A program made the translations under genes and the position numbers. Shown in pieces: positions 18,930-26,902 of a stretch of 41,356 nt of DNA (within the stretch, counting starts at the first letter, position 1; each line of letters opens with the position of its first letter). A model generated the notes under the pieces. The model saw nothing but the letters and a program-made list of their open reading frames with translations. It was not told where the DNA came from and searched no databases. Origin of the DNA: an uncultured Photobacterium sp. (lineage in GTDB: Bacteria; Pseudomonadota; Gammaproteobacteria; Enterobacterales; Vibrionaceae). The stretch lies in NCBI RefSeq assembly GCF_947039875.1, contig NZ_CAMRAN010000035.1, positions 1 through 41,356 of the forward strand, in the 5' to 3' direction.

Positions 18930-19238
18930 ATGAAAAAAACATTTGCTTTAACTCATCCCAAGAAAGCGGCTGCGCGTGTTGTAGAAGCAATTAAACACGA
19001 TGTGAAGAAATACATTCGTCGTGAGCGTAATAAAACATTACCTGCTGGTACTGATTTTTGGGATTTTGATTGCAAGTTTGGTCATACAGAGCAAGAAGCA
19101 AAAGTTATTCACGTAAAAGAAATCAACAAGTGCATTGATGAAGCTGAAAAGCTTGAGCTACCGTCACTATACTTAGAAATTCTGGCAAAGCCTGCAACAC
19201 GTGCACCACGTCCAGAATTTGATTTCGACGAAGAATAA
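18930..19238 (+). CDS. DUF6172 family protein
   Basis: 102 residues, small and basic at the N-terminus (MKKTFALTHPKKAAARVVEAI) with KKYIRRERNKTLP and WDFDCKFG, then an acidic C-terminal tail FDFDEE. I recognise the pattern as DUF6172, a conserved short protein of unknown function in proteobacteria. AGGAAAAC precedes ATG 18930. A terminator follows. Confidence 0.8.
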   Translation: MKKTFALTHPKKAAARVVEAIKHDVKKYIRRERNKTLPAGTDFWDFDCKFGHTEQEAKVIHVKEINKCIDEAEKLELPSLYLEILAKPATRAPRPEFDFDEE

Positions 19239-19278
19239 TTGCTCATTAGCCATTATGTAATGTGCTATAGATCCAAAC

Positions 19279-19309
19279 AAAAAAGAGTCGCTAATGTGAC
19301 TCTTTTTTA
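19279..19309 (+). terminator. Bidirectional terminator between DUF6172 gene and yfbV
   Basis: AAAAGAGTC-N8-GACTCTTTT with A-tract before and T-tract after; serves the two convergent genes. Confidence 0.9.
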
Positions 19310-19333
19310 TTGCAACAAAACAAATTCAATTAC

Positions 19334-19783
19334 TTAGAACCAACGATCTAATGCATGTCGATCTAATTGCTTGAATGCTCGGTTAAGTACATCAGCTAAT
19401 TCTTGGTAGCGCGGCTGCGATTTTTTAGGCTGCATTGCATGCCCTTCACTAACAATCTTCTGATAAATTTCGCTATACCACTTCGCGAGTGATGGCGGCA
19501 AAGTCGTTTGACTGCGTTTCCCCAACCACCATAAGCCTTGTAATGGCATTGAAATCGCTAATAACGCAATAGCTATGGCTTGTGGCATCGCATCATAATT
19601 ATGAAATGCCATTTGAGTCAAAATACTGATTGCAGCGACCGCAGGCATCACTTTTGTCGCAAATTGGGTGGCTTTAATATACCGATGTTCAGGAAAAACA
19701 GCCGCCAGCTCTTTGCGCATTGGCCATGTTGTCATGTAATGCTGACCATTCTGAAAGTATTTCCACATTGTATGTTGAGCCAT
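19334..19783 (-). CDS. yfbV: UPF0208 membrane protein YfbV
   Basis: 149 residues, collinear with E. coli Yfb[32 protein letters not shown], membrane helix [15 protein letters not shown], second helix [23 protein letters not shown], then [16 protein letters not shown]. In E. coli YfbV takes part in chromosome macrodomain insulation near Ter. The frame is open to 19888, but [10 protein letters not shown] at 19783 fits the family N-terminus and has GAGTGG upstream. It is divergent from ackA, as in E. coli. Confidence 0.93.
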   Translation of the reverse strand: MAQHTMWKYFQNGQHYMTTWPMRKELAAVFPEHRYIKATQFATKVMPAVAAISILTQMAFHNYDAMPQAIAIALLAISMPLQGLWWLGKRSQTTLPPSLAKWYSEIYQKIVSEGHAMQPKKSQPRYQELADVLNRAFKQLDRHALDRWF

Positions 19784-19837
19784 AATGCACCACTCATCAA
19801 AAAAAATTATAACATTTAAAAAAAATACACAACAAAC

Positions 19838-19879
19838 TTGATTCAAATTAAAATATTCTAAAAATCTTTTTGTTATATT
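19838..19879 (+). promoter_or_regulatory. FNR site and extended -10 promoter of ackA
   Basis: TTGATTCAAATTAA at 19838-19851 matches FNR in 9 of 10 positions. The extended -10 TGTTATATT has its hexamer at 19874-19879, so the first base of the -10 is 29.5 bp from the FNR centre, exactly as at focA (class II, about -41.5). The predicted start near 19886 leaves a leader of about 230 nt before ackA, in which no ORF or clear riboswitch is visible; a second promoter nearer the gene is possible. Confidence 0.65.
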
Positions 19880-20119
19880 GCGTAACAATCGGTTATTCTA
19901 GACCAGCCTAGATGTAATTGTTGCTGTTAATGACCTTAACTGCAAACTAGGCTCTGTCAAGGATGACCCAGAATTAGAGGTAACTCAATTCTATTTCTCA
20001 GGAAAGAGCGTGATTTTTCCCTCTAGTAAGACGAGTCATAAATATTCGACTATTCTAGGGGTACTTTTTTATTCAAAAATGAATATCAACTTTCAGACAG
20101 ATTATAGGTAGTCACTCTC

Positions 20120-21316
20120 ATGTCTAAGCTGGTTTTAGTTCTAAACTGCGGTAGTTCATCTCTTAAATTCGCAATCATTGATCCTGTATCAGGTGAAGAA
20201 CATCTTTCAGGTCTAGCAGAATGTCTAGGCCTTCCTGAAGCTCGAATCAAGTGGAAACTTGATGGCAAGCACGAAGCACAACTAGGTGACGGCGCTGCTC
20301 ACGAAGAAGCTCTAGCATTCATGGTTGACACTATTCTTGCTTCTAAGCCAGAACTTAAAGAGTCTCTAGGCGCTATCGGTCACCGTATCGTACACGGTGG
20401 CGAGCAGTTCTCTGCATCAGCATTAATCGACGATGTTGTTCTTCAAGGTATCGTAGATGCGTCTGATTTCGCACCTCTACACAACCCTGCACACGTTGTT
20501 GGTATCGAAGCTGCTAAGCATAACTTCGCTGGCCTGAAGAACGTTGCTGTATTTGACACTGCTTTCCACCAGACTATGCCTGAAGAAGCATTCCTATACG
20601 CTATCCCTTACAACCTATACAAAGAAAACGGTATCCGTCGTTACGGCGCACACGGTACTTCTCACCGCTTCATCGCTCGTGAAACAGCGATCCTTCTTGA
20701 CAAGCCTCTTGATGAACTAAACATCATTAACTGTCACCTAGGTAACGGCGCATCTGTATGTGCAATCAAAGGCGGTAAATCTGTAGATATCTCTATGGGT
20801 CTAACACCTCTTGAAGGTCTAGTAATGGGTACTCGTTGTGGTGACCTTGACCCAGCAGTTATGTTCCACCTACACGATCGTCTAGGTATGAGCGTTGCTG
20901 AAATCAATACTATGTTCACTAAAGAGTCTGGCCTACTAGGTCTTACTGGTGTGACTTCTGACTGTCGTTTCGTTGAAGAAAACTACGGCGTTAAAGAAGA
21001 AGCAACTCGCGCAATGAACGTATTCTGTCACCGTCTTGCTAAGTACGTAGCTAGCTACGCAGCAACAATGGACGGTCGTCTAGACGCAATCGTATTCACA
21101 GGCGGCATCGGTGAGAACTCTGCACCAATCCGTGAAGAAGTACTTAAGCGTCTAGCTATCTTCGGTATCGAAGTAGACAGCGAAGCTAACCTTAAAGCTC
21201 GTTTCGGTGGCGAAGGTGTTATCACTACTGCAAACAGCCGCATTCCTGCAATGGTTGTTTCTACTAACGAAGAATTAGTAATCGCAGAAGATACAGCGCT
21301 TCTAGCTGAAATCTAA
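20120..21316 (+). CDS. ackA: Acetate kinase
   Basis: 398 residues (E. coli 400). It transfers phosphate from acetyl phosphate to ADP, or the reverse, in the cytoplasm. [14 protein letters not shown] is the N-terminal nucleotide-site signature; [30 protein letters not shown] (catalytic His/Arg region), [10 protein letters not shown] and FTGGIGENS are all present. Start ATG 20120 aligns with the family. Codon use is highly biased, indicating strong expression. Followed by its own terminator, then pta. Confidence 0.98.
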   Translation: MSKLVLVLNCGSSSLKFAIIDPVSGEEHLSGLAECLGLPEARIKWKLDGKHEAQLGDGAAHEEALAFMVDTILASKPELKESLGAIGHRIVHGGEQFSASALIDDVVLQGIVDASDFAPLHNPAHVVGIEAAKHNFAGLKNVAVFDTAFHQTMPEEAFLYAIPYNLYKENGIRRYGAHGTSHRFIARETAILLDKPLDELNIINCHLGNGASVCAIKGGKSVDISMGLTPLEGLVMGTRCGDLDPAVMFHLHDRLGMSVAEINTMFTKESGLLGLTGVTSDCRFVEENYGVKEEATRAMNVFCHRLAKYVASYAATMDGRLDAIVFTGGIGENSAPIREEVLKRLAIFGIEVDSEANLKARFGGEGVITTANSRIPAMVVSTNEELVIAEDTALLAEI

Positions 21317-21328
21317 TCTTACAATTAT

Positions 21329-21361
21329 TAAAACGGCTGACTTTTTGTCAGCCGTTTTTTC
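21329..21361 (+). terminator. Terminator between ackA and pta
   Basis: AAAACGGCTGAC-TTTTT-GTCAGCCGTTTTTT, a 12-bp stem with T-tract. pta starts 115 bp later, so pta needs readthrough or its own promoter. Confidence 0.92.
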
Positions 21362-21475
21362 ATGGCATTTTGTCATATTTTACTGTGGTGCTGCTCTATG
21401 ATTATTCTACTTAAATACTAAGTCGAATTGTTATTGAACAGTGCTGTATCGATTCAATAGTCAGAGGAATCTATA

Positions 21476-23620
21476 GTGTCTCGTACTATTATGCTTATCC
21501 CAGTTGGCGCTGGTGTTGGTCTAACAAGCGTTAGTCTTGGTGTGCTTCGTGCAATGGAACGCAAAGGCGTTCGTGTTTCATTCTTCAAGCCAATCGCGCA
21601 ACCACGTCAAGGTGGCGACCAGCCTGATCTAACAACAACGATCATCCGTGCTAACAGCGATATGCAAATCGCTGAGTCATTCTCAATGGCAAGCGCAGAA
21701 GAACTTATTCGTAACGACAAAACTGACGTTCTTCTAGAAGACATTGTTGCTCGCTTTAAAGCAGCAGCAAATGCTGATGTAACGCTAATCGAAGGTCTAG
21801 TTGCTACTCGTAAGCACCCATTTGCAAATCAAATTAACTTTGAAATTGCAAAAACACTTGATGCTGAAATCGTATTCGTTGTCTCTCCTGGCACAGATAA
21901 CCCATCACAGCTAAAAGAACGTATCGAAGTAGCATGTTCTAACTTTGGCGGCATTAAAAACAAGCAAATCTCTGGTGTTATCGTTAATAAACTTAACGCA
22001 CCTGTTGATGCTGAAGGCCGTACTCGCCCTGATCTTTCTGAGATTTTTGACGATGTTGAAGGTACTGTTCCTTCAAATGTTGAAATCATGCAAGTGTTTA
22101 ACTCAAGCCCTATCCGTGTACTTGGTTGTGCACCTTGGAGCGCTGAGCTAATCGCTACTCGTGCAACAGATATTGCTCAGCACCTAAATGCTGAAATTAT
22201 CAATGCAGGCGATCTAGAAACGCGTCGTATTAAGAGCATCACATTCTGTGCTCGTTCTATCCCTAATATGGTTGAGCACTTCCGTCCAGGTTCACTACTT
22301 GTGACGTCTGCTGACCGTCCTGATGTTATCGTTGCTGCATGTCTTGCTGCAATGAACGGCGTTGAGCTAGGTGCACTTCTATTAACAGGTGGTTACGACC
22401 TACCTAAACCTGTTATGGATCTTTGTGAGCGCGCATTCGCAACAGGCCTTCCTGTTATGACTGCACAAGGTAACACATGGCAGACATCGCTTAACCTACA
22501 GAGCTTCACTTTAGAAGTACCTGCAGACGATAAAGAGCGCGTTGAGTTTGTTAACGAGTACATGGCAAGCCACATCGACGGTAACTGGATTGAGTCTCTA
22601 ACTGAAGGTTCAAACCGTGAGCGTCGTCTAAGCCCACCAGCATTCCGTTACCAGTTAACTGAACTTGCTCGTAAAGCTGCTAAGCGTATCGTTCTTCCTG
22701 AAGGTGATGAGCCACGTACAGTTAAAGCTGCGGCTATCTGTGCTGAGCGCGGTATCGCTGAATGTGTGCTTCTAGGTAACCCAGAAGAAATCCGTCGCGT
22801 TGCTGAGCAACAAGGCGTTGTTCTTGGTGCTGGCGTAACTATCATCAACTCTGATGAAGTACGTGAAAACTACGTTGCTCGTTTAGTTGAGCTACGTGGC
22901 GCGAAAGGCATGACTGACGTTGTAGCGCGTGAGAAACTACAAGATTCAGTATTCCTAGGCACAATGATGCTTGAGAATGGCGAAGTTGACGGTCTAGTGT
23001 CTGGTGCAGTTCACACAACTGCGAACACTATCGTTCCTCCATTCCAAATCATCAAGACTGCACCTGATGCGTCTATCGTATCGTCTGTATTCTTCATGCT
23101 ACTACCTGACCAAGTATTGGTTTACGGTGACTGTGCGATCAACCCAGATCCAACAGCTGAGCAACTTGCTGAAATCGCTATCCAATCTGCAGATTCTGCA
23201 AAAGCATTTGGTATCGACCCTCGCGTTGCTATGATCTCATACTCTACTGGTACTTCTGGTAAAGGCGCAGACGTAGATAAAGTACGTGAAGCAACTAAAC
23301 TTGCTCAAGAGAAACGTCCGGATCTAGTGATCGACGGTCCTCTACAGTACGATGCTGCAATCATGGAAAACGTAGCGGCTTCTAAAGCGCCTAACTCTCC
23401 AGTAGCAGGTAAAGCAACTGTATTTGTATTCCCAGACCTAAATACGGGTAACACAACTTACAAAGCGGTACAGCGTTCTGCAGATCTAGTCTCTATCGGT
23501 CCAATGCTTCAGGGCATGCGTAAGCCAGTTAACGACCTTTCTCGTGGCGCACTAGTAGACGATATCGTTTACACAGTTGCACTAACTGCGATTCAGGCAG
23601 AACAAGCTAACGCTAAGTAA
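21476..23620 (+). CDS. pta: Phosphate acetyltransferase (long form)
   Basis: 714 residues, the same length as E. coli Pta. It converts acetyl-CoA and phosphate to acetyl phosphate. The N-terminal BioD-like domain starts [15 protein letters not shown]; a DRTGG domain lies at about 215-330 ([33 protein letters not shown]); the catalytic PTA domain starts near 390 ([49 protein letters not shown]). The start is GTG 21476 with AGAGGA 9 bp upstream. It makes acetyl phosphate with AckA, which can also phosphorylate response regulators. Codon bias is high. Confidence 0.98.
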   Translation: MSRTIMLIPVGAGVGLTSVSLGVLRAMERKGVRVSFFKPIAQPRQGGDQPDLTTTIIRANSDMQIAESFSMASAEELIRNDKTDVLLEDIVARFKAAANADVTLIEGLVATRKHPFANQINFEIAKTLDAEIVFVVSPGTDNPSQLKERIEVACSNFGGIKNKQISGVIVNKLNAPVDAEGRTRPDLSEIFDDVEGTVPSNVEIMQVFNSSPIRVLGCAPWSAELIATRATDIAQHLNAEIINAGDLETRRIKSITFCARSIPNMVEHFRPGSLLVTSADRPDVIVAACLAAMNGVELGALLLTGGYDLPKPVMDLCERAFATGLPVMTAQGNTWQTSLNLQSFTLEVPADDKERVEFVNEYMASHIDGNWIESLTEGSNRERRLSPPAFRYQLTELARKAAKRIVLPEGDEPRTVKAAAICAERGIAECVLLGNPEEIRRVAEQQGVVLGAGVTIINSDEVRENYVARLVELRGAKGMTDVVAREKLQDSVFLGTMMLENGEVDGLVSGAVHTTANTIVPPFQIIKTAPDASIVSSVFFMLLPDQVLVYGDCAINPDPTAEQLAEIAIQSADSAKAFGIDPRVAMISYSTGTSGKGADVDKVREATKLAQEKRPDLVIDGPLQYDAAIMENVAASKAPNSPVAGKATVFVFPDLNTGNTTYKAVQRSADLVSIGPMLQGMRKPVNDLSRGALVDDIVYTVALTAIQAEQANAK

Positions 23621-23650
23621 GTTATTTTTTCTTACTTAAAAAACTGTTCT

Positions 23651-23689
23651 AACGCCCCTGCACAATAATTTTGTGCAGGGGCGTTTTTT
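23651..23689 (+). terminator. Terminator after pta
   Basis: AACGCCCCTGCACAA-TAATT-TTGTGCAGGGGCGTT then TTTT: a perfect 15-bp stem. Confidence 0.95.
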
Positions 23690-23757
23690 ATTGCTGGCAA
23701 CAGCGGATTTAAGCCTTTATGCTAATTGTCTACTTAGGTTAAGGATGACCCAATAGC

Positions 23758-24518
23758 ATGGATGTGCTCAATACCTTAGGGCTTTTTATCGGCTCTTTAG
23801 TTTCAAATACCCTCGCTTCACTTTCTGGTGGTGGTGCTGGTTTAATTCAATTCCCATTACTTCTTTTTCTTGGTTTACCGTTTGGTATTGCCCTTGCGAC
23901 CCATAAAGTTGCCAGTGTTGCTTTAGGTATTGGTGCTACCGTTAATCATCTCCGTAATGGCAACTTACCGTGGAAACTCACCTTCTACGTGATTATCGTT
24001 GGCGCTATTGGCGTCATTATTGGGGCAAATCTCATTCTTGCTATCCCCGTTAAATTTGCCGAAGCCGCCTTAGGTGCATTGATCATTAGCCTAGGTATTT
24101 ATTCTGTTACTACTAAAGATCTTGGCCAAACATCCACACCACAACGTCGGCATAGTTTAGGATTTATTATTGGCGCTATTATTTTATTTATTATCGGCAT
24201 GATTAACGGCTCACTGACCGCGGGGAGTGGTTTATTTGTCACTATGTTCTTAGTGCGATGGTTTGGATTTGACTATAAACAAGCTGTCGCCATTACTTTA
24301 GTCAGCGTTGGATTATTTTGGAATACCATCGGTGCCATTGCTATCTACCAAGCAGGGGCAACCATTTACTGGCCGTGGCTACAGTATTATTAATTGGATC
24401 GTTACTCGGTGGCTATCTTGGTGCTCACCTTGCCCATCAACGTAGTAATCAGTTAATTAAGCGTTGCTTTGAAAGCTTAACTTTTGTGATTGGTTTTAAA
24501 TTATTACTCGATCTTTAA
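23758..24518 (+). pseudogene. TSUP (TauE/SafE) family transporter, frameshifted
   Basis: The first frame (23758-24393) encodes residues 1-211 of a TauE/SafE sulfite/organic-anion permease: SGGGAGLIQFPLLLFLG, ATHKVASVALGIGA, INGSLTAGSGLFVTM and LVSVGLFWNTIGA. It then hits a stop after IYWPWL. The family C-terminus (VLLIGSLLGGYLGAHLA ... FVIGFKLLL) continues in the -1 frame to 24518. Restoring one base at about 24382-24383 gives one intact protein of about 253 residues. No slippery heptamer is seen there. It is either a recent inactivation, because all else is intact, or a sequence error. A SelT/W/H-like gene follows in the same direction after 30 bp. Confidence 0.8.
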
Positions 24519-24548
24519 TAATAACCACCGCCTCAAACAGGAATAAAC

Positions 24549-24824
24549 ATGAATAAAGCCACCATCGATATTTATTATTGTCGTCAGTGTAATTGGATGC
24601 TGCGAGCAACATGGATGACACAAGAATTACTGCATACCTTCAGTGAAGAAATCACTTCCATTAGCCTTCATCCTGATACCGGTGGACGTTTTGAAATTTT
24701 TTGTAATAAACAGCTTATTTGGGAACGTAAAGTCGATGGCGGCTTTCCTGATGCAAAACAACTTAAACAACGGATTCGTGATGAGATAGATCCCGAACGT
24801 GATTTAGGTCATATCGATAGATAA
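24549..24824 (+). CDS. SelT/SelW/SelH (Rdx) family protein, cysteine form
   Basis: 91 residues with a thioredoxin-like fold expected. YYCRQCNWMLRATWM carries the C-x-x-C at C11/C14 that aligns with C-x-x-U of eukaryotic SelW; GGRFEIFCN, WERKVDGGFPD and LKQRIRDEIDP are family signatures. It is probably a redox protein; the substrate is unknown. ATG 24549 is preceded by ACAGGAATAAAC (AGGA). Close spacing to the TSUP gene suggests cotranscription. Confidence 0.88.
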   Translation: MNKATIDIYYCRQCNWMLRATWMTQELLHTFSEEITSISLHPDTGGRFEIFCNKQLIWERKVDGGFPDAKQLKQRIRDEIDPERDLGHIDR

Positions 24825-24837
24825 TCTTGCTTTCAAC

Positions 24838-24877
24838 AAAAAAGCGCATGCTCGATAGCTCAAGCATGCGCTTTTTA
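24838..24877 (+). terminator. Bidirectional terminator, Rdx gene / yfcE
   Basis: AAAAGCGCATGCT-N10-AGCATGCGCTTTTT: 13-bp stem with A- and T-tracts between two convergent genes. Confidence 0.93.
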
Positions 24878-24892
24878 TTAATGGCTAAGATG

Positions 24893-25441
24893 CTAATTAA
24901 GCACTGTTTGCGCCAACACCTCACCCTCAAAACTAATCACAGATAGCTGATTACCGTCTAATAAACCGTAGCTTGCAGGTAAACCGTTACGAGGAATAGC
25001 AACGGAGCCAGGATTAAAGGCGTAGTAATCCGATTTTAATTCAGCAACAGGAATATGCGTGTGGCCAGATACAATCACATCACCATTCATCAACGGTGGA
25101 TGCTTATCGGCATTATAAATATGACCATGAGTTAAAAATAACCGTCGACCATCAGCTAACATCACCAAGTTATAATCTGCCATCATTGGAAAATCTAACA
25201 GCATTTGATCAACGTCGCTGTCGCAATTACCTCTTACCGCGGTAATTCGATCTGCATACTGATTTAATAATTCAGCCACTTTGATCGGATCGTACCCTTC
25301 AGGTAACGCATTGCGAGGCCCATGATTAAGAATATCACCTAATAAAATAAGATACTTAGCCCCACTTTTTTCAAAAGCAGCAATGGCTTTTTGAGCAGCA
25401 ACGAAACTACCGTGAATATCTGATGCAAAAAATAATTTCAT
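24893..25441 (-). CDS. yfcE: Phosphodiesterase YfcE
   Basis: 182 residues (E. coli 184). A calcineurin-like metallophosphodiesterase. Metal ligands are visible in SDIHG (D8, H10), LGDILNHGPR (D36, N39/H40), RGNCDS, LTHGH and SGHTH, with FNPGSVAIPR near the end. E. coli YfcE cleaves phosphodiesters with Mn; its physiological substrate is unknown. It lies in the conserved ackA-pta-yfcE-yfcH neighbourhood. Confidence 0.95.
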   Translation of the reverse strand: MKLFFASDIHGSFVAAQKAIAAFEKSGAKYLILLGDILNHGPRNALPEGYDPIKVAELLNQYADRITAVRGNCDSDVDQMLLDFPMMADYNLVMLADGRRLFLTHGHIYNADKHPPLMNGDVIVSGHTHIPVAELKSDYYAFNPGSVAIPRNGLPASYGLLDGNQLSVISFEGEVLAQTVLN

Positions 25442-25654
25442 GATTAAGCTCGACCAAAAAATCGTAAATATATTGATTCAGTCTACGTGAGCTGCAATAA
25501 AAATACTATTATCACAATCAAGCCATAATGTGATCAGCCAGTATCACTTATACTGTGAAAGTAATTGGCAATAATAATATTCATTGCAGCACAAACTTGT
25601 TTATAGCATCAGTTAATTTAATATAGTACATCGATAACCGCGAGGAATAACACT

Positions 25655-26557
25655 ATGAAAATCTTAGTGACGGGCGCGACAGGGCTCATCGGTAAAGCAC
25701 TGCTTCCCCATTTAAATCATGATGAAATTACGGTTATTAGCCGTGATCCCGCTCGCGCTTATCAACAATTAGGTCATCATATTAATGCGCTTGATTCCCT
25801 CGAATCATTACCCAACCTTGATCAATTTGAGGCGGTAATTAACCTTGCTGGTGAGCCTATTATCGGTAAACGTTGGAGTGAGCAACAAAAACATATCATT
25901 GAAGACAGCCGTTGGAATATTACCCAACAACTGGTTGATAAAATTAAAGCCAGTGATACCCCTCCACAAACGTTTATCAGTGGCTCAGCTGTTGGCATCT
26001 ACGGTAATCAACATGATAAAACCATTGATGAAAGCTTTACTATTGAGCCTAATAATACTGATTTTTCCCAGCACGTTTGCTCTCAGTGGGAACAAATAGC
26101 CCTTGAAGCACAATCTGATAAAACGCGTGTATGCTTATTAAGAACGGGGATCGTACTTGCTAAACAAGGCGGTGCATTGGCGAAAATGTTACTGCCTTAT
26201 CAATTAGGCGTTGGTGGCCCTATTGGCGATGGTCAGCAATATTTCCCGTGGATCCAACTGCAAGATATGGTGCGAGGGATTTTATTTTTACTTAATAATA
26301 GTAATACTCAAGGTCCGTATAATATGACCGCCCCCAACCCCATTACTAATCGCGCTTTCAGTGCCGCCCTTGCCAGTACATTGCATCGACCACATTTATT
26401 ATTTACCCCTGCTTGGGTATTAAAATGTGCCCTTGGAGAGTCTTCACAACTGCTATTAGACGGTCAACGCGCATTACCGAACAAATTACAGGCAGCAGGG
26501 TTTAACTTTACCTTCCCTTATATTGAGCAGGCGTTAAAGCAGACGTTGGGGGATTGA
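25655..26557 (+). CDS. yfcH: SDR-family epimerase YfcH (TIGR01777 type)
   Basis: 300 residues (E. coli 297). Extended NAD(P)-binding SDR fold: ILVTGATGLIGKALLPHL is the dinucleotide loop, with VINLAGEPIIGKRWSEQQK, SGSAVGIYG (Tyr of the active-site triad), LLRTGIVLAKQGGAL and YFPWIQLQDMV. The substrate is unknown. ATG 25655 follows GCGAGGAATAACACT (GAGGA). Divergent from yfcE across 213 bp. A weak GC hairpin (CAGGG/CCCTG near 26582-26602) follows without a T-tract. Confidence 0.93.
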   Translation: MKILVTGATGLIGKALLPHLNHDEITVISRDPARAYQQLGHHINALDSLESLPNLDQFEAVINLAGEPIIGKRWSEQQKHIIEDSRWNITQQLVDKIKASDTPPQTFISGSAVGIYGNQHDKTIDESFTIEPNNTDFSQHVCSQWEQIALEAQSDKTRVCLLRTGIVLAKQGGALAKMLLPYQLGVGGPIGDGQQYFPWIQLQDMVRGILFLLNNSNTQGPYNMTAPNPITNRAFSAALASTLHRPHLLFTPAWVLKCALGESSQLLLDGQRALPNKLQAAGFNFTFPYIEQALKQTLGD

Positions 26558-26709
26558 TTAAGTATGTTAGCACAATAAAAGCAGGGTTGAGTAACAGCCC
26601 TGTCGAATAATAATCCTGTAATAAAGTTATCAGATATTAGACCTAAAGATCTTGCTATAATTATCCCCACCCAATAACATGTATAATAAATGCAACATTG
26701 GAGTTTATT

Positions 26710-26865
26710 ATGTTAGATCTAACTAATCCTACCGTAATTACATCGCTTATTTTTTTAGGTCTCGAGACTATCATTTTGGTTTTAATGGTATCAGTACCTA
26801 TTTTGCTAACATCAGCACTGATCATTAAAAATATTCGATCTTTTTTTCATTCAAACAAGTCATAA
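26710..26865 (+). CDS. Small hydrophobic membrane protein, 51 residues
   Basis: Starts MLDLTNPTVITSLIFLG and has a long hydrophobic stretch (about residues 10-40, interrupted by one Glu and one Pro: LETIILVLMVSVPILLTSALI), then a basic tail IKNIRSFFHSNKS. GGAG lies 7 bp before the ATG, and TATAAT (26682-26687) lies just upstream, so it has promoter-like and ribosome-site support. Positive-inside rule puts the C-terminus in the cytoplasm. No family recognised. A short type I toxin-like peptide is conceivable but unsupported. Confidence 0.5.
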   Translation: MLDLTNPTVITSLIFLGLETIILVLMVSVPILLTSALIIKNIRSFFHSNKS

Positions 26866-26902
26866 TCGGCAAATAATCAAAATATTGTTAACGCCAACAT
26901 CA

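Noticed and set aside
19784..19888. N-terminal extension of yfbV
   Set aside because: The extension does not fit the family N-terminus and would cover the FNR site and the ackA promoter.
24379..24393. Programmed -1 frameshift in the TSUP gene
   Set aside because: No slippery heptamer or following pseudoknot; this family is not known to use frameshifting.
24579..24590. Selenocysteine in the SelT/W/H-like protein
   Set aside because: Both positions of the C-x-x-C are TGT codons (TGTCGTCAGTGT); there is no in-frame TGA.
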